NCBI RefSeq assembly: GCF_006385705.1
Contig: NZ_VFRQ01000005.1
Location: 62,001 to 126,000, forward strand
Reading direction: 5' to 3'
From: Pontibacter mangrovi
GTDB lineage: Bacteria; Bacteroidota; Bacteroidia; Cytophagales; Hymenobacteraceae
DNA: 64,000 nt
The notes under the pieces were generated by a model that saw only the letters and a list, made by a program, of their open reading frames with translations, searched no databases and was not told where the DNA came from. This document shows positions 17,808 through 28,710 of the stretch, in pieces (the first letter of the stretch is position 1; each line of letters opens with the position of its first letter). The position numbers were made by a program, and so were the translations under genes.

Positions 17808-17831
17808 CCCTCTCCTAAAAACAGGAGAGGG
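17808..17831. repeat. Short perfect hairpin CCCTCTCCT-AAAAAC-AGGAGAGGG
   Basis: A 9-bp perfect stem with a 6-nt loop directly after the 66-bp repeat. No T tract follows, so it is more likely part of a repeat element than a terminator. Confidence 0.5.
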
Positions 17832-18110
17832 AGCCCGGTTCAAGCTCCGTCAGCCATGGCTATCGAAATGATTCCCAGTCTTTCCGTGGGGGTAGGGGCC
17901 CTCGAAAAAGAGCGCCTTCTAGATTTCCGGTGCCGCAGGCATTGCGACGTCTGGAGCAAAGGAAATGTAGACAGCGCGATGCGGGAAGACGAGGCCTCCC
18001 GGCCTTGAGGGCACCAAAGTATGAGATGCAACGATAGGTAGGTATGACTGAGGATGAACGGTAGCTAGAAAGGATAGCTTGGTTCAAGACGCAGGAAGCG
18101 GCGCTATAGA
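17832..18110. other. Unexplained 280-bp non-coding block between repeats
   Basis: No frame gives a convincing protein, and base use is similar to the neighbours. It contains possible small hairpins (for example CGCA-GGCAT-TGCG near 17935). It is bounded by the repeat elements on the left and the 22-bp palindrome on the right. It may be a repeat remnant or an untranslated RNA; nothing firmer can be said. Confidence 0.3.
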
Positions 18111-18132
18111 GGCACAAGCGGACGCTTGCGCC
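18111..18132 (+). repeat. 22-bp REP-like palindrome, copy 1
   Basis: GGCACAAGCG-GA-CGCTTGCGCC style imperfect palindrome. It is found again as an exact inverted copy at 46991-47012. The CAAG...CTTG stem resembles the REP palindromes near the RAYT gene at 62.7-63.5 kb. Confidence 0.7.
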
Positions 18133-18181
18133 AGAAGGTGCCAGGAAAGTATGAAAATACAAACAGACGCTTACTAAATAA

Positions 18182-19813
18182 CTACCTCACCTCATAAATC
18201 TGCACGTGCTCGTCTTTGTGCACGCGTGGGTTCAGCAGGTGCAGGAGCTGGTCGTATAGCGAAGGGTTGATGGTGTGGTTGAGGCGCAGGTTGGGGAACA
18301 CCTGGTGCAGGCGGGCCATCCGCTCTTCCATGTCATCGGTGCCCACTACCACAACAAAATCGGGCTTATAGGCAGTGGTGCCAATCTCCTGCTGCAGGTC
18401 TTGCGGGGTCTTGTCCTCGTTCAGCGTATAGGCCATTACAAAGTTCTCCGGCAGCTGTTTCTGGCCCTGCAGGTACTCCTCCCACACCATGTCTTCATCG
18501 GTAATATAATGGTCGTACACCACAGCCGGGCGGCCCAGGTAAAAGAGCGGCGCCTTTTTTACGCTGTGGTTGCCAAACTCCAGCACCACGCTGTCAAAGC
18601 CTTTTTGGTCGGATAAGTATACCAGCGGCGCCACGCGGCTTTTTTTAGTATAAGTAAGCGCCATGCCAACAGTAGCCAGCAGGTTCAGTACCCAAAAGAA
18701 GCCCCAGCAATAGGCCAAAAGGGTGCGGCGGCGCTGCCAGAAACCGGAGCTGCGCACAAATTGCTGCCAACCTATCACGCCTAATAGCATCACCAGCGGC
18801 AACAGCGGAAGTATAAACCGCTCCTGCTTGTTCGGGAACAGCGAGTGCGCCACAAAAAACACCAGCCCGCCCCAGAATAGCTTGGGCGCTAGCCGGGCAG
18901 TGCGGGCATAGCCAACTATAAGGAAAGCGCTTATGGGCGGCACCAGAAAGCCAAGTATGGTCAGGGCGAAACGGTAAACCGGGCCTGTGCTGTAGTTATG
19001 CGCGTTCTCGGTGTTAAACAGAAAGTAGGCTACAATGGAGTGAAAGGGGTAATCAAAGAAGATGATGTCGATGGTGCCCTGCACGAGAAAAGCCGTAACC
19101 AGAAAGCCGAGCAGCACCGCCACAGCCTCGCGCCACTGCCGCTGAAACAGCAGCACCAGGCCGGCCCCAGCGCCAAAAAGAACCGTATGGTACCGGAAAA
19201 CAAAGGCCAGCGCAAACAAAGCACCTGCCCAGAAGTATGGCAAGACCCGCTTCCGGCCCTCCTGATCCTCCCGCACCATCAGGTAAAAAGCGGCCATGTA
19301 CGGCGGGATGCACACCATCTCCACCAGGTTGCGCACGCTCATGAACGGCATAAACCACACCAGCGCCAGCATCAGCCCCACCAGGCGCGCATTGGCCCGG
19401 TTAGAGAGCCGCTCCGTAAGCTTATAGCCAAAGTATACCACCAGCAGCGAGTACAGCGCGTGCAGCACACGCACCACCGTCATCTTCACCTCCGGGCTAA
19501 ATATGCCCATGGCCTCCAGCACATAAAACAAGCCGTAGTGCAGCAGCACGTACACCATGCTGTGGCGGGGCGGCATAGGCTCATTCAGCCACAGCGGAAA
19601 GCCGTCCAGCCAGCCCTGCGCAATCGTGATCACATCAAAATGGTCGTCGCTGAAGGCAAAGCCCTTCGAGAAAAAGGCTGCCAGCAAACGTATGGCCAGG
19701 GCAATGATGAGAACCGTGGAAAGCGGGATAAGGTAACGCTCCTGTGGCTGGCCCAGCGTGGCCGCGTCGGCGGTAAAGGCCTTTGCTACAGATGTTTTGG
19801 TGGAGTTTGGCAT
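18182..19813 (-). CDS. Family-22-like mannosyl/glycosyltransferase, polytopic
   Basis: 543 aa from ATG 19813; an in-frame TTG at 19837 lies in the -7 box and is rejected. About ten hydrophobic segments. Motifs typical of the ALG9/PIG-B (Pfam Glyco_transf_22, GT-C fold) group: FSDDHFDVITIAQG near the start (first-loop Asp pair), a large loop, and LFPNKQERFILPLLP (the HKExRF-like motif). These enzymes move sugars from lipid-linked donors outside the membrane. The C-terminal 150 residues form a soluble domain. The acceptor is unknown. Confidence 0.82.
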   Translation of the reverse strand: MPNSTKTSVAKAFTADAATLGQPQERYLIPLSTVLIIALAIRLLAAFFSKGFAFSDDHFDVITIAQGWLDGFPLWLNEPMPPRHSMVYVLLHYGLFYVLEAMGIFSPEVKMTVVRVLHALYSLLVVYFGYKLTERLSNRANARLVGLMLALVWFMPFMSVRNLVEMVCIPPYMAAFYLMVREDQEGRKRVLPYFWAGALFALAFVFRYHTVLFGAGAGLVLLFQRQWREAVAVLLGFLVTAFLVQGTIDIIFFDYPFHSIVAYFLFNTENAHNYSTGPVYRFALTILGFLVPPISAFLIVGYARTARLAPKLFWGGLVFFVAHSLFPNKQERFILPLLPLVMLLGVIGWQQFVRSSGFWQRRRTLLAYCWGFFWVLNLLATVGMALTYTKKSRVAPLVYLSDQKGFDSVVLEFGNHSVKKAPLFYLGRPAVVYDHYITDEDMVWEEYLQGQKQLPENFVMAYTLNEDKTPQDLQQEIGTTAYKPDFVVVVGTDDMEERMARLHQVFPNLRLNHTINPSLYDQLLHLLNPRVHKDEHVQIYEVR

Positions 19814-19834
19814 GCGGGTGTACTTGTGCGGCTG

Positions 19835-19842
19835 CAAATTTA
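19835..19842 (-). promoter_or_regulatory. Candidate -7 box (TAAATTTG) of the glycosyltransferase gene
   Basis: The minus strand reads TAAATTTG, matching TANNTTTG, 22 nt upstream of ATG 19813. The -33 box is not evident. Confidence 0.35.
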
Positions 19843-19916
19843 ACTGTAATTATAACGATTCTGTATTACCTTCGCTTTTTAATCTGATATTTTAAGAATT
19901 GGCGCATCTACACCAA

Positions 19917-20792
19917 ATGTCTAAGCGGCAGGTGCCGCAAAAGCTAAAGCTGTTTATATTGGCCTTCGTGCTGTTGGCGCTGGCCATCGGCGCCTGGCTG
20001 ATGTACCGCCACGAGGAGGTGAAGTACAAAGATGTGCTGGTGCTGGGGCATGCCGGCTCAGGCTTTTTCTCCCCGATAAACCCCTTTAACCCGCTGCCTG
20101 CCAATAGTATGGCTTCTATTGTAAAGGCCCTGGAAGATAACGGCGCCGATGGGATAGAGGTGGATGTGCAGCTGACGCAGGACGGCGTTGCCGTGCTGTA
20201 CCACGATAACTTTCTGCAGAGCATGACCACGGCCGAAGGGCATATAGAGGAGCATCCGGCCGCTGCCGTTGTGGGTCTGAAGTATGACGGGGGCTTTTTC
20301 TACAACCTGTTTCAGGAGGAGCAGGTAATTACCCTGGAGGCGCTGCTGCAGTATCTTGCAACCTTCCCCGAAGCACCCTACCTGCACCTGGACCTGCGCA
20401 ACTACACGCCAGAGCGGCACAGCTATTATGCCCGTACGCTCCTGGCGCTGCTGCGTAAGTATAACTATCCGCTGGATAAAATGGTATTTATCTCTCAGAA
20501 CACCGACTTTTTATTGGCCTTCCGTAACGTAGAGCCCAAGGCAATACTGATGCTGGACGCCGGGGGCGACTTTGAGCAAACGCTGACAGAGGCAGCCAAG
20601 TATAAACTAAACGGCATCTGCGCGAACGGTGGCAACGTAACTGGCGCACAGGTAGCCGAGGCTAAACAGCAGGGCCTGCAGGTGGTACTGTTTGGAGGCA
20701 AATCGCCGTCGCGGGTATCAAAAATGATAAACATGCGCCCTGATGCCATACAGGTAAACAACGTGGCTGCCATGCGTGGAATGCTGCCGTAA
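19917..20792 (+). CDS. Glycerophosphodiester phosphodiesterase
   Basis: 291 aa from ATG 19917. One N-terminal transmembrane helix (about residues 10-30) anchors an extracytoplasmic TIM-barrel domain. GDPD motifs are present: LGHAGSG (first catalytic His), NSMASIVKALEDNGADGIEVDVQLTQD with the metal-binding Glu/Asp, and VLYHDN (second catalytic His). It splits glycerophosphodiesters to glycerol-3-phosphate and an alcohol. The HRG of classical enzymes is HAG here. It lies 76 bp before aspS on the same strand. Confidence 0.88.
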   Translation: MSKRQVPQKLKLFILAFVLLALAIGAWLMYRHEEVKYKDVLVLGHAGSGFFSPINPFNPLPANSMASIVKALEDNGADGIEVDVQLTQDGVAVLYHDNFLQSMTTAEGHIEEHPAAAVVGLKYDGGFFYNLFQEEQVITLEALLQYLATFPEAPYLHLDLRNYTPERHSYYARTLLALLRKYNYPLDKMVFISQNTDFLLAFRNVEPKAILMLDAGGDFEQTLTEAAKYKLNGICANGGNVTGAQVAEAKQQGLQVVLFGGKSPSRVSKMINMRPDAIQVNNVAAMRGMLP

Positions 20793-20832
20793 CACTTTTG
20801 CATCAGATAAAGCAAACCAGCGGTAAGATTAT

Positions 20833-20840
20833 TACATTTG
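20833..20840 (+). promoter_or_regulatory. Candidate -7 box (TACATTTG) of aspS
   Basis: Matches TANNTTTG 28 nt upstream of ATG 20868. It overlaps an in-frame TTG at 20838, which is therefore not the start codon. No clear -33 TTTG. Confidence 0.35.
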
Positions 20841-20867
20841 CATAAAACTATACAAGTAGACTATACT

Positions 20868-22628
20868 ATGTTCCGAACACATACTTGCGGCGAGCTTCGC
20901 CTGGATAACGTTGGCGAAGAGGTAATATTAGCAGGCTGGGTACAGCGCGTGCGCGACAAAGGCGGCATGCTTTGGGTAGACCTGCGCGATCGCTACGGCA
21001 TCACCCAACTGACCATGGAAGAAGGGCTTACGCCTGCCGGAATTATGGAGCAGGCCCGAAGCCTGGGGCGCGAGTATGTAGTTAAAGTTGTGGGCAGGGT
21101 AGTGGAGCGCTACTCTAAAAACGATAAGATACCGACCGGCGATGTGGAGCTGCACGTTTCCAAGCTCGTGGTGCTGAACCCGGCCAAGCTGCCGCCCTTC
21201 CTGATAGAGGACGAGACCGACGGCGGTGATGACCTGCGCATGAAGTACCGCTACCTGGACCTGCGCCGTGCGCCGGTGCGCCACAACCTGGAGCTGCGCC
21301 ACCGCATGATGCGCGCCACCCGCGATTACCTGGACAACCGCCGCTTTATCGAGGTGGAAACGCCGTACCTGATCAAGTCTACGCCAGAGGGTGCCCGCGA
21401 CTTTGTGGTGCCGAGCCGCATGAACCCAGGTGAGTTTTACGCCCTTCCGCAGTCGCCGCAGACGTTTAAGCAGCTGCTGATGGTGGCCGGCTTCGACAAG
21501 TATTTCCAGATCGTGAAGTGCTTCCGCGATGAGGACCTGCGGGCCGACCGCCAGCCAGAGTTCACTCAGATCGACTGCGAGATGTCTTTCGTGAGCCAGG
21601 AGGATATCCTGCGCACCTTTGAGGGCTTCATCAAATACCTTTTCGAGAAAGTGAAAGGCGTTAAGATAGACAAGCTGCCACGCATGACCTATGCCGACGC
21701 CATGAAGTTCTATGGCTCTGATAAGCCCGATATTCGCTTCGACATGCGCTTTGTGGAGCTGAACCCGCTGGTGAAGCACAAAGGCTTTAAAGTGTTCGAC
21801 GATGCCGAACTGGTGGTAGGCATTTGTGCCGAAGGCGCTGCCAGCTATACCCGCAAGCAGCTGGACGAGCTGACAGACTTTGTGAAGCGTCCGCAGATTG
21901 GCGCTACGGGCCTGGTATATGCCCGCGTAAACGAAGATGGAAGTATAAAATCATCTGTAGATAAGTTTTACACAGCAGAAGACCTGCAGGCCTGGGCCGC
22001 TGCCTTTAACGCCAAGCCCGGCGACCTTATACTTATACTTGCCGGTGATGCCGACAGAACCCGCAAAGCGCTGAACGAGCTGCGCCTGGAAATGGGCACT
22101 CGCCTTGGCCTGCGTAACAAAGAAGTTTTTGCGCCGCTGTGGGTGGTAGACTTTCCGTTGCTGGAGTGGGATGAGGACACCAAGCGCTACCACGCCATGC
22201 ACCATCCGTTCACCTCGCCTAAGCCGGAAGACATCGAGCTGATCGATGACCGCCCGGGCGACATCCGCGCCAATGCCTACGACATGGTGATTAACGGTGT
22301 GGAAGTGGGAGGAGGCTCTATCCGTATCCACGACCGCCGCCTGCAAGAGCAGATGTTCCGCTTACTTGGCTTCTCTAAGGCTGAGGCTGAGGCGCAGTTT
22401 GGCTTCCTGATGAGTGCGTTTGAGTATGGTGCGCCACCGCACGGAGGCATTGCCTTCGGCTTCGACCGTTTGTGCTCGCTCTTCGGCGGCTCCGATTCCA
22501 TCCGAGACTATATCGCCTTCCCGAAGAACAATGCCGGCCGTGATGTGATGATTGACGCACCAGCCCCAATTGCGCAGGAGCAGCTCGACGAATTACACAT
22601 AAACATGAAAAACCTGCCGCATAGGTAA
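20868..22628 (+). CDS. aspS: Aspartate--tRNA ligase
   Basis: 586 aa class II aminoacyl-tRNA synthetase. N-terminal OB-fold anticodon-binding domain ([22 protein letters not shown], residues about 22-45), class II motif 1 (FIEVETPYL), motif 2 ([20 protein letters not shown]), the bacterial GAD insert domain, and motif 3 ([13 protein letters not shown]). Length and order match bacterial AspRS. Whether it is discriminating (Asp only) or also charges Asn cannot be decided. A GC-rich terminator follows at 22654-22687. Confidence 0.97.
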   Translation: MFRTHTCGELRLDNVGEEVILAGWVQRVRDKGGMLWVDLRDRYGITQLTMEEGLTPAGIMEQARSLGREYVVKVVGRVVERYSKNDKIPTGDVELHVSKLVVLNPAKLPPFLIEDETDGGDDLRMKYRYLDLRRAPVRHNLELRHRMMRATRDYLDNRRFIEVETPYLIKSTPEGARDFVVPSRMNPGEFYALPQSPQTFKQLLMVAGFDKYFQIVKCFRDEDLRADRQPEFTQIDCEMSFVSQEDILRTFEGFIKYLFEKVKGVKIDKLPRMTYADAMKFYGSDKPDIRFDMRFVELNPLVKHKGFKVFDDAELVVGICAEGAASYTRKQLDELTDFVKRPQIGATGLVYARVNEDGSIKSSVDKFYTAEDLQAWAAAFNAKPGDLILILAGDADRTRKALNELRLEMGTRLGLRNKEVFAPLWVVDFPLLEWDEDTKRYHAMHHPFTSPKPEDIELIDDRPGDIRANAYDMVINGVEVGGGSIRIHDRRLQEQMFRLLGFSKAEAEAQFGFLMSAFEYGAPPHGGIAFGFDRLCSLFGGSDSIRDYIAFPKNNAGRDVMIDAPAPIAQEQLDELHINMKNLPHR

Positions 22629-22653
22629 CAGTCGTTTTTCCACAGCATCTAAC

Positions 22654-22687
22654 AAGGCCCGCCGCTGATCTCAGTGGCGGGCCTTTT
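22654..22687 (+). terminator. Terminator after aspS
   Basis: Stem GGCCCGCC (22656-22663) with GGCGGGCC (22676-22683) followed by TTTT. Confidence 0.85.
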
Positions 22688-22690
22688 GCT

Positions 22691-22826
22691 TTATCCCCAA
22701 TTCATACTTTTAAGTGTGGATATTGTGGATAACCGTGTGGATTCAGGTTTGAAATCAGCCTTTATCCACCATTAATGCTTACAAATGCTATAGCACTGTG
22801 GATATGTGGATAACTGCTGTGGATAG
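22691..22826. promoter_or_regulatory. Cluster of eight DnaA-box-like 9-mers (possible origin or DnaA-binding locus)
   Basis: Boxes relative to TTATCCACA/TGTGGATAA: 22691-22699 (8/9), 22715-22723 (8/9), 22724-22732 (9/9), 22736-22744 (7/9), 22762-22770 (8/9), 22797-22805 (8/9), 22805-22813 (9/9), 22818-22826 (8/9). They lie in a 598-bp gene-free stretch between aspS and the nuo operon terminator. Eight boxes in 136 bp, two of them perfect, is far above chance. Gene directions point toward the cluster from both sides, which is not the usual layout of an origin. The remaining gene-free sequence, 22827-23166, is AT-rich and shows nothing else recognisable. Confidence 0.6.
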
Positions 22827-23166
22827 GCGTTGGTGTAAAGGATAAGCTGCAGTATACATAATCTATACTTTGGTGTGTAACTTCAGCTTTAGTGGTCGCT
22901 CTGCCAGCTATAGTATAAGGAGCGGAAGCAGCTTATAAGTTCGAGCCGGTAAAGTATGGATTGTCTACTGTCTCTGTTTCTATTGCAGTAGCTCCCGGCG
23001 AATGGCTTTTAAACCTGTCTTTACTCATACTTCAGCATACGTCACACCATACTTTACCTTACATGAACGAAGTTGATACTTGCCTTTAATTCATTCATCC
23101 CAAACTGGTGCAGCTGTTGATAGTTCTCTTCGTGTATAAGTTGATACGTTTGCCTTGCAACGTGTA

Positions 23167-23201
23167 ATAAAAAAAGAGGCTGCCTCGCTAAAGGCAGCCT
23201 C
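23167..23201 (-). terminator. Terminator of the nuo operon
   Basis: Stem GAGGCTGCC (23176-23184) with GGCAGCCTC (23193-23201), followed on the minus strand by a run of T. It lies 26 nt after the nuoN stop codon. Confidence 0.85.
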
Positions 23202-23226
23202 TTCTCTATAAGTATGGGCTATTTTT

Positions 23227-24615
23227 CTAGATCAGTCCGCTAACCAGCGCAGGGGCTGTGCCTAGCAGAATTGTCAGGGCAGTAATCAGGATAAGCGTGA
23301 ACGAAGCAAGACTGCTTACCTCCACTACCTCCTGGTTTGCGGCAGGCTGCATGTACATCGCAATCACTACCTTGAAGTAGTAGTAAATGCCAACAGCGGC
23401 AAGTATAACTGCCAGCACCACCAGCCACAGCATATTCGGGTTCTGCAGCAGCGCAGAGAACACGAAGAACTTACCGAAGAAACCGGCTGTAAGCGGTATA
23501 CCCGCCAACGACAGCATGGAAACCGTCATGGCGAAGGCCAGCAGCGGATTGGTTCTGCCAAGCCCGTTAAAGGCCTCATATGTGGCATTACCGCGGTTAT
23601 CCTGTACCATCTTCAGTACGCCAAAGGCAGCAATTGTAGCAGTAGCGTAGGCAGCAGAGTAAAACAGTATGGCAGTGTCTGATTGTTGGTTAAAGGCAAC
23701 CAGCGCCATCAGCAGGTATCCTGCATGCGAGATACTGGAGTAGGCCATCATGCGCTTAAAGCTGGTCTGTATAACAGCGCCCACGTTTCCTATCACCAGC
23801 GTCAGCACGGTAATGGCCACCAGCGTTGGGAACCAGGTAGTATAAGAAGCGGCAAAGGCGGCTTCCATCAGCTTGTAAAAAGCAGCCACACCGGCCGTTT
23901 TCACTACTGTAGACATAAAGGCCGTGAAGAGGGTAGGAGTACCTTCATACACATCCGGTGCCCAGAAGTGGAACGGTGCCGCAGAAATCTTAAAGGAAAT
24001 ACCGATGATCAGGACCAGGATGCCTAGCGTGAGCATTGTGTTGGAAAGGCCATCGGCGTTAAGCTGCGCCTGGGCTGCAGCAATTTCTGTGATGTTAAAT
24101 GTGCTTGTGCCACCATAGATCATGACGATGCCAAACAGCATGATGCCTGTAAAGAACGAGCCCATCAGGAAGTACTTCAGGGCTGCCTCGTTAGAGCGCA
24201 GGCTTGTTTTGTCGCTGCCGGCCAGCACATACATCGCTATCGAAAGAATCTCAACACCAATGAACAGCATGATCAGGTTCTCGTAGCTTACCATCATAAC
24301 GGCACCTACCAGCGAGAACAGCAGCAAGGAGTAATACTCTGCCAGGTTAGCGTCGTTTCGGGCTATGTAGCGCTGCGAGAAAGGCAACAACAGCAAAGTT
24401 GTCAATGTCATGATGCCCGTAAAAGCCACCGCATAGTTGTCGATGGTGAGCATGTTGTGGAAGTAGCTCTGCGTGTTGTTCCAGTCCATCAGGTTAATGG
24501 CAAACACCACGGCCAGAAAAATCAACACTAGCGGCAGCAGCACCTTCTTAGACTTGGCAAAGCCTACAAAAAGGTTAATGATACCGAAAACAGATAGAAG
24601 TATGATCGAGGTCAT
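23227..24615 (-). CDS. nuoN: NADH-quinone oxidoreductase subunit N
   Basis: 462 aa, about 14 hydrophobic helices. It is an antiporter-like proton-pumping subunit of complex I in the inner membrane. It contains the conserved membrane Glu in LFIGVEILSIAMYVLAG, the ALKYFLMGSF segment, the PFHFWAPDVYEG loop with the pumping Lys region, and AYSSISHAGYLL. Last gene of the nuo set, followed by its terminator, with nuoM 40 bp upstream. Confidence 0.95.
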   Translation of the reverse strand: MTSIILLSVFGIINLFVGFAKSKKVLLPLVLIFLAVVFAINLMDWNNTQSYFHNMLTIDNYAVAFTGIMTLTTLLLLPFSQRYIARNDANLAEYYSLLLFSLVGAVMMVSYENLIMLFIGVEILSIAMYVLAGSDKTSLRSNEAALKYFLMGSFFTGIMLFGIVMIYGGTSTFNITEIAAAQAQLNADGLSNTMLTLGILVLIIGISFKISAAPFHFWAPDVYEGTPTLFTAFMSTVVKTAGVAAFYKLMEAAFAASYTTWFPTLVAITVLTLVIGNVGAVIQTSFKRMMAYSSISHAGYLLMALVAFNQQSDTAILFYSAAYATATIAAFGVLKMVQDNRGNATYEAFNGLGRTNPLLAFAMTVSMLSLAGIPLTAGFFGKFFVFSALLQNPNMLWLVVLAVILAAVGIYYYFKVVIAMYMQPAANQEVVEVSSLASFTLILITALTILLGTAPALVSGLI

Positions 24616-24655
24616 GTCGTCGTATTTCTCTAAAACTCTTTATTCACTTTACCGC

Positions 24656-26107
24656 CTAGCGCTTAATAATGCTCAGCAGGTTATTAACGGCAGGCTCGGA
24701 GATGTCCAGGAACGTGTTCGGGAACAAGCCGATCCAGAATACCATCACCACCAGCGGAATGAGCACGGCTTTCTCGTTCATTGTCAGGTCAGAGAAGGCC
24801 TCCGTTAACTCAGACTTCGTTCCGAACATAACGCCCTGGAACATGCGCAGCATGTACACCGCACCAAGTATGATGGTGAGGCCGGCGATGCCGCCAAACC
24901 AGGCATTGTACTGGAAAACACCAGACAGCAGCAGGAATTCGCCCACGAATCCGTTTGTCAGTGGTAGCGCCACAGAACCCAGCAGCAGAATCATGAAGAA
25001 GATAGAAAGTGCCTTGGCATTTTGTGTAATACCGCCCAGGCTGGTAATATCTCTTGTGTTGGTTCTGCTAAAGATGATATCGATGATGAAGAACAGGCCG
25101 ACTACGTTAATACCGTGGCTCAGCATCTGGATAACGCCACCCTGCAGGCCTTGCTCGTTCAGGGTAAATATACCCGCCGCAATCAGGCCAACGTGCGCGA
25201 TGGAAGAATAAGCGATCAGGCGCTTGAGGTCGCGCTGGCGGATGGCGATAACAGAGGCGTACACGATACCGATGATAGAGAGCACCAGCACCACTTCATC
25301 CCATTGGCTAACACCGAAAGGCACCACCGGCAACAACCAGCGCAGCACCCCGTAAATACCCATCTTCAGCATAATACCCGAAAGCAGCATGGTAGCCTGC
25401 GCCGGCGACTCCGTATAGGTATCAGGTTGCCAGGTATGGAACGGGAACACTGGCATTTTGATTGCGAAGGCGATGAACAGGAACCAGAAGATCCAGCTCT
25501 GCGACTCGCTGGCCAGCGACAGCTGATAAAAAGCGTTGATATCGGAAGAGTGGGTGCCAGGCGTTTGTAAGTATAAGTATACAAAAGCGGCCAGCATAAA
25601 CAGCGAACCGAAGATGGTATACACAAAGAACTTAAACGTTACCCGGATTCTGTTGGCACCGCCCCAAACGGCAGCAATGAAGTAGATCGGAATCAGCGCC
25701 ACTTCCCACATAAAGTAGAACAGGAAGGCATCCATGGCCACAAACACGCCGATCAGGCCGGTTTGCATGAACAGGATGAGCGCGTAAAAGGCGTTCGGGT
25801 TCTTATACTCGTGCTTGTAGGCTGAAAGTATGATCAGCGGGATCAGGAAAGTGGTCAGCAGTACCATCAGCAGGCTAATGCCGTCCATGCCGATGCTAAA
25901 GCTGATGCCTGCGCTTTCGATCCAGGGGAAACTAAGGGCGAGCTGGGTAGCACCGCTTTGGGTGTCGAACGTAGAGAGGGCGAACAGTGACAACGCAAAC
26001 TCCACGAGCGCTGCTACAAAAGCCACTTTCTTGGCACCCTGTCCTTTAATCAGCAGCACCAGAAGTGCGGCTAGGGCAGGCCAGAAAAGTAATAGAGCTG
26101 TAATCAT
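24656..26107 (-). CDS. nuoM: NADH-quinone oxidoreductase subunit M
   Basis: 483 aa polytopic antiporter-like complex I subunit. The family marks include MGMDGISLLMVLLT-like GMDGISLLMVLL, FYFMWEVALIPIYF (conserved Glu), FPFHTWQPDTYTESPAQATMLLSG and RLIAYSSIAHVG. Start ATG 26107, 12 bp after the nuoL stop. It pumps protons through its own half-channels, driven by quinone reduction in the peripheral arm. Confidence 0.95.
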   Translation of the reverse strand: MITALLLFWPALAALLVLLIKGQGAKKVAFVAALVEFALSLFALSTFDTQSGATQLALSFPWIESAGISFSIGMDGISLLMVLLTTFLIPLIILSAYKHEYKNPNAFYALILFMQTGLIGVFVAMDAFLFYFMWEVALIPIYFIAAVWGGANRIRVTFKFFVYTIFGSLFMLAAFVYLYLQTPGTHSSDINAFYQLSLASESQSWIFWFLFIAFAIKMPVFPFHTWQPDTYTESPAQATMLLSGIMLKMGIYGVLRWLLPVVPFGVSQWDEVVLVLSIIGIVYASVIAIRQRDLKRLIAYSSIAHVGLIAAGIFTLNEQGLQGGVIQMLSHGINVVGLFFIIDIIFSRTNTRDITSLGGITQNAKALSIFFMILLLGSVALPLTNGFVGEFLLLSGVFQYNAWFGGIAGLTIILGAVYMLRMFQGVMFGTKSELTEAFSDLTMNEKAVLIPLVVMVFWIGLFPNTFLDISEPAVNNLLSIIKR

Positions 26108-26119
26108 CTTCTAAGAACC

Positions 26120-28084
<1,965 letters not shown>

Positions 28085-28125
28085 CTGTGTAAATATTTAA
28101 GCTATTCAGCGTATGGTTAGAGCTA

Positions 28126-28455
28126 CTACCACTTCAGGTAGTTGAGCAGTTGTACATCGGTAGATCGGATGTTGCGGTAGGTCATCACGATAATGGCCAG
28201 GCCCACGCATACTTCGGCGGCGGCTACCGCCATGATAAAGAACACGAAAACCTGCGCGCTGGCGTCGGCACGGTAGGCCGACAGGGCCGTTAGGAGCAGG
28301 TTCACGGCGTTCAGCATCAGCTCGATGCACATAAAGATCACGATGGCGTTGCGGCGCGTCAGTACACCGATTACACCAATAACAAAAAGAGCCGCGCTGA
28401 AAAACAGGTAATAATCTAATGGAATGGTCCGGATGACCTCTGGTATGTTGTTCAT
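28126..28455 (-). CDS. nuoK: NADH-quinone oxidoreductase subunit K
   Basis: 109 aa from ATG 28455; a TTG extension to 28497 was not used because NuoK is normally about 100 aa. Three hydrophobic helices. The conserved buried glutamates are visible in [15 protein letters not shown] and in [16 protein letters not shown]. It begins the distal part of the nuo cluster, because the nuoJ gene is separated from it by an opposing lipoprotein gene. nuoK-nuoN may therefore need their own promoter or long read-through. Confidence 0.95.
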   Translation of the reverse strand: MNNIPEVIRTIPLDYYLFFSAALFVIGVIGVLTRRNAIVIFMCIELMLNAVNLLLTALSAYRADASAQVFVFFIMAVAAAEVCVGLAIIVMTYRNIRSTDVQLLNYLKW

Positions 28456-28661
28456 TTTCTGTGTGGCTGAACGTACTACTCTTAAATTACGATCCAAAAA
28501 TCAAGTCGCAAAGTTATCCCCATTTTTGTAAAAACCATAACATATTTCCTATTCTTATTGCCCCGGGCGGCGCCTATTTTCAATGCTTTTTCTCTTGTTT
28601 AAGCTACTCCTTTCATCTTTCCGGGAAATACTTTTCTGATGCCGGCACTGCGCCAGGATTA

Positions 28662-28669
28662 TACTTTTG
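28662..28669 (+). promoter_or_regulatory. Candidate -7 box (TACTTTTG) of the inserted lipoprotein gene
   Basis: Matches TANNTTTG about 40 nt before ATG 28711. The -33 element is weak. Confidence 0.3.
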
Positions 28670-28710
28670 GGCGGTGTTTTCGTAGCTATGGGAATCACTG
28701 TTTATACCCT

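Noticed and set aside
17769..18162. Overlapping ORFs of 79-100 codons in the gap after GtrA
   Set aside because: They cover repeat hairpins and have no protein-like features or start signals.
22916..22960. GTTCGAGCC-like T-loop near 22937
   Set aside because: No acceptor stem, D-arm or anticodon arm can be built around it, so it is not a tRNA.
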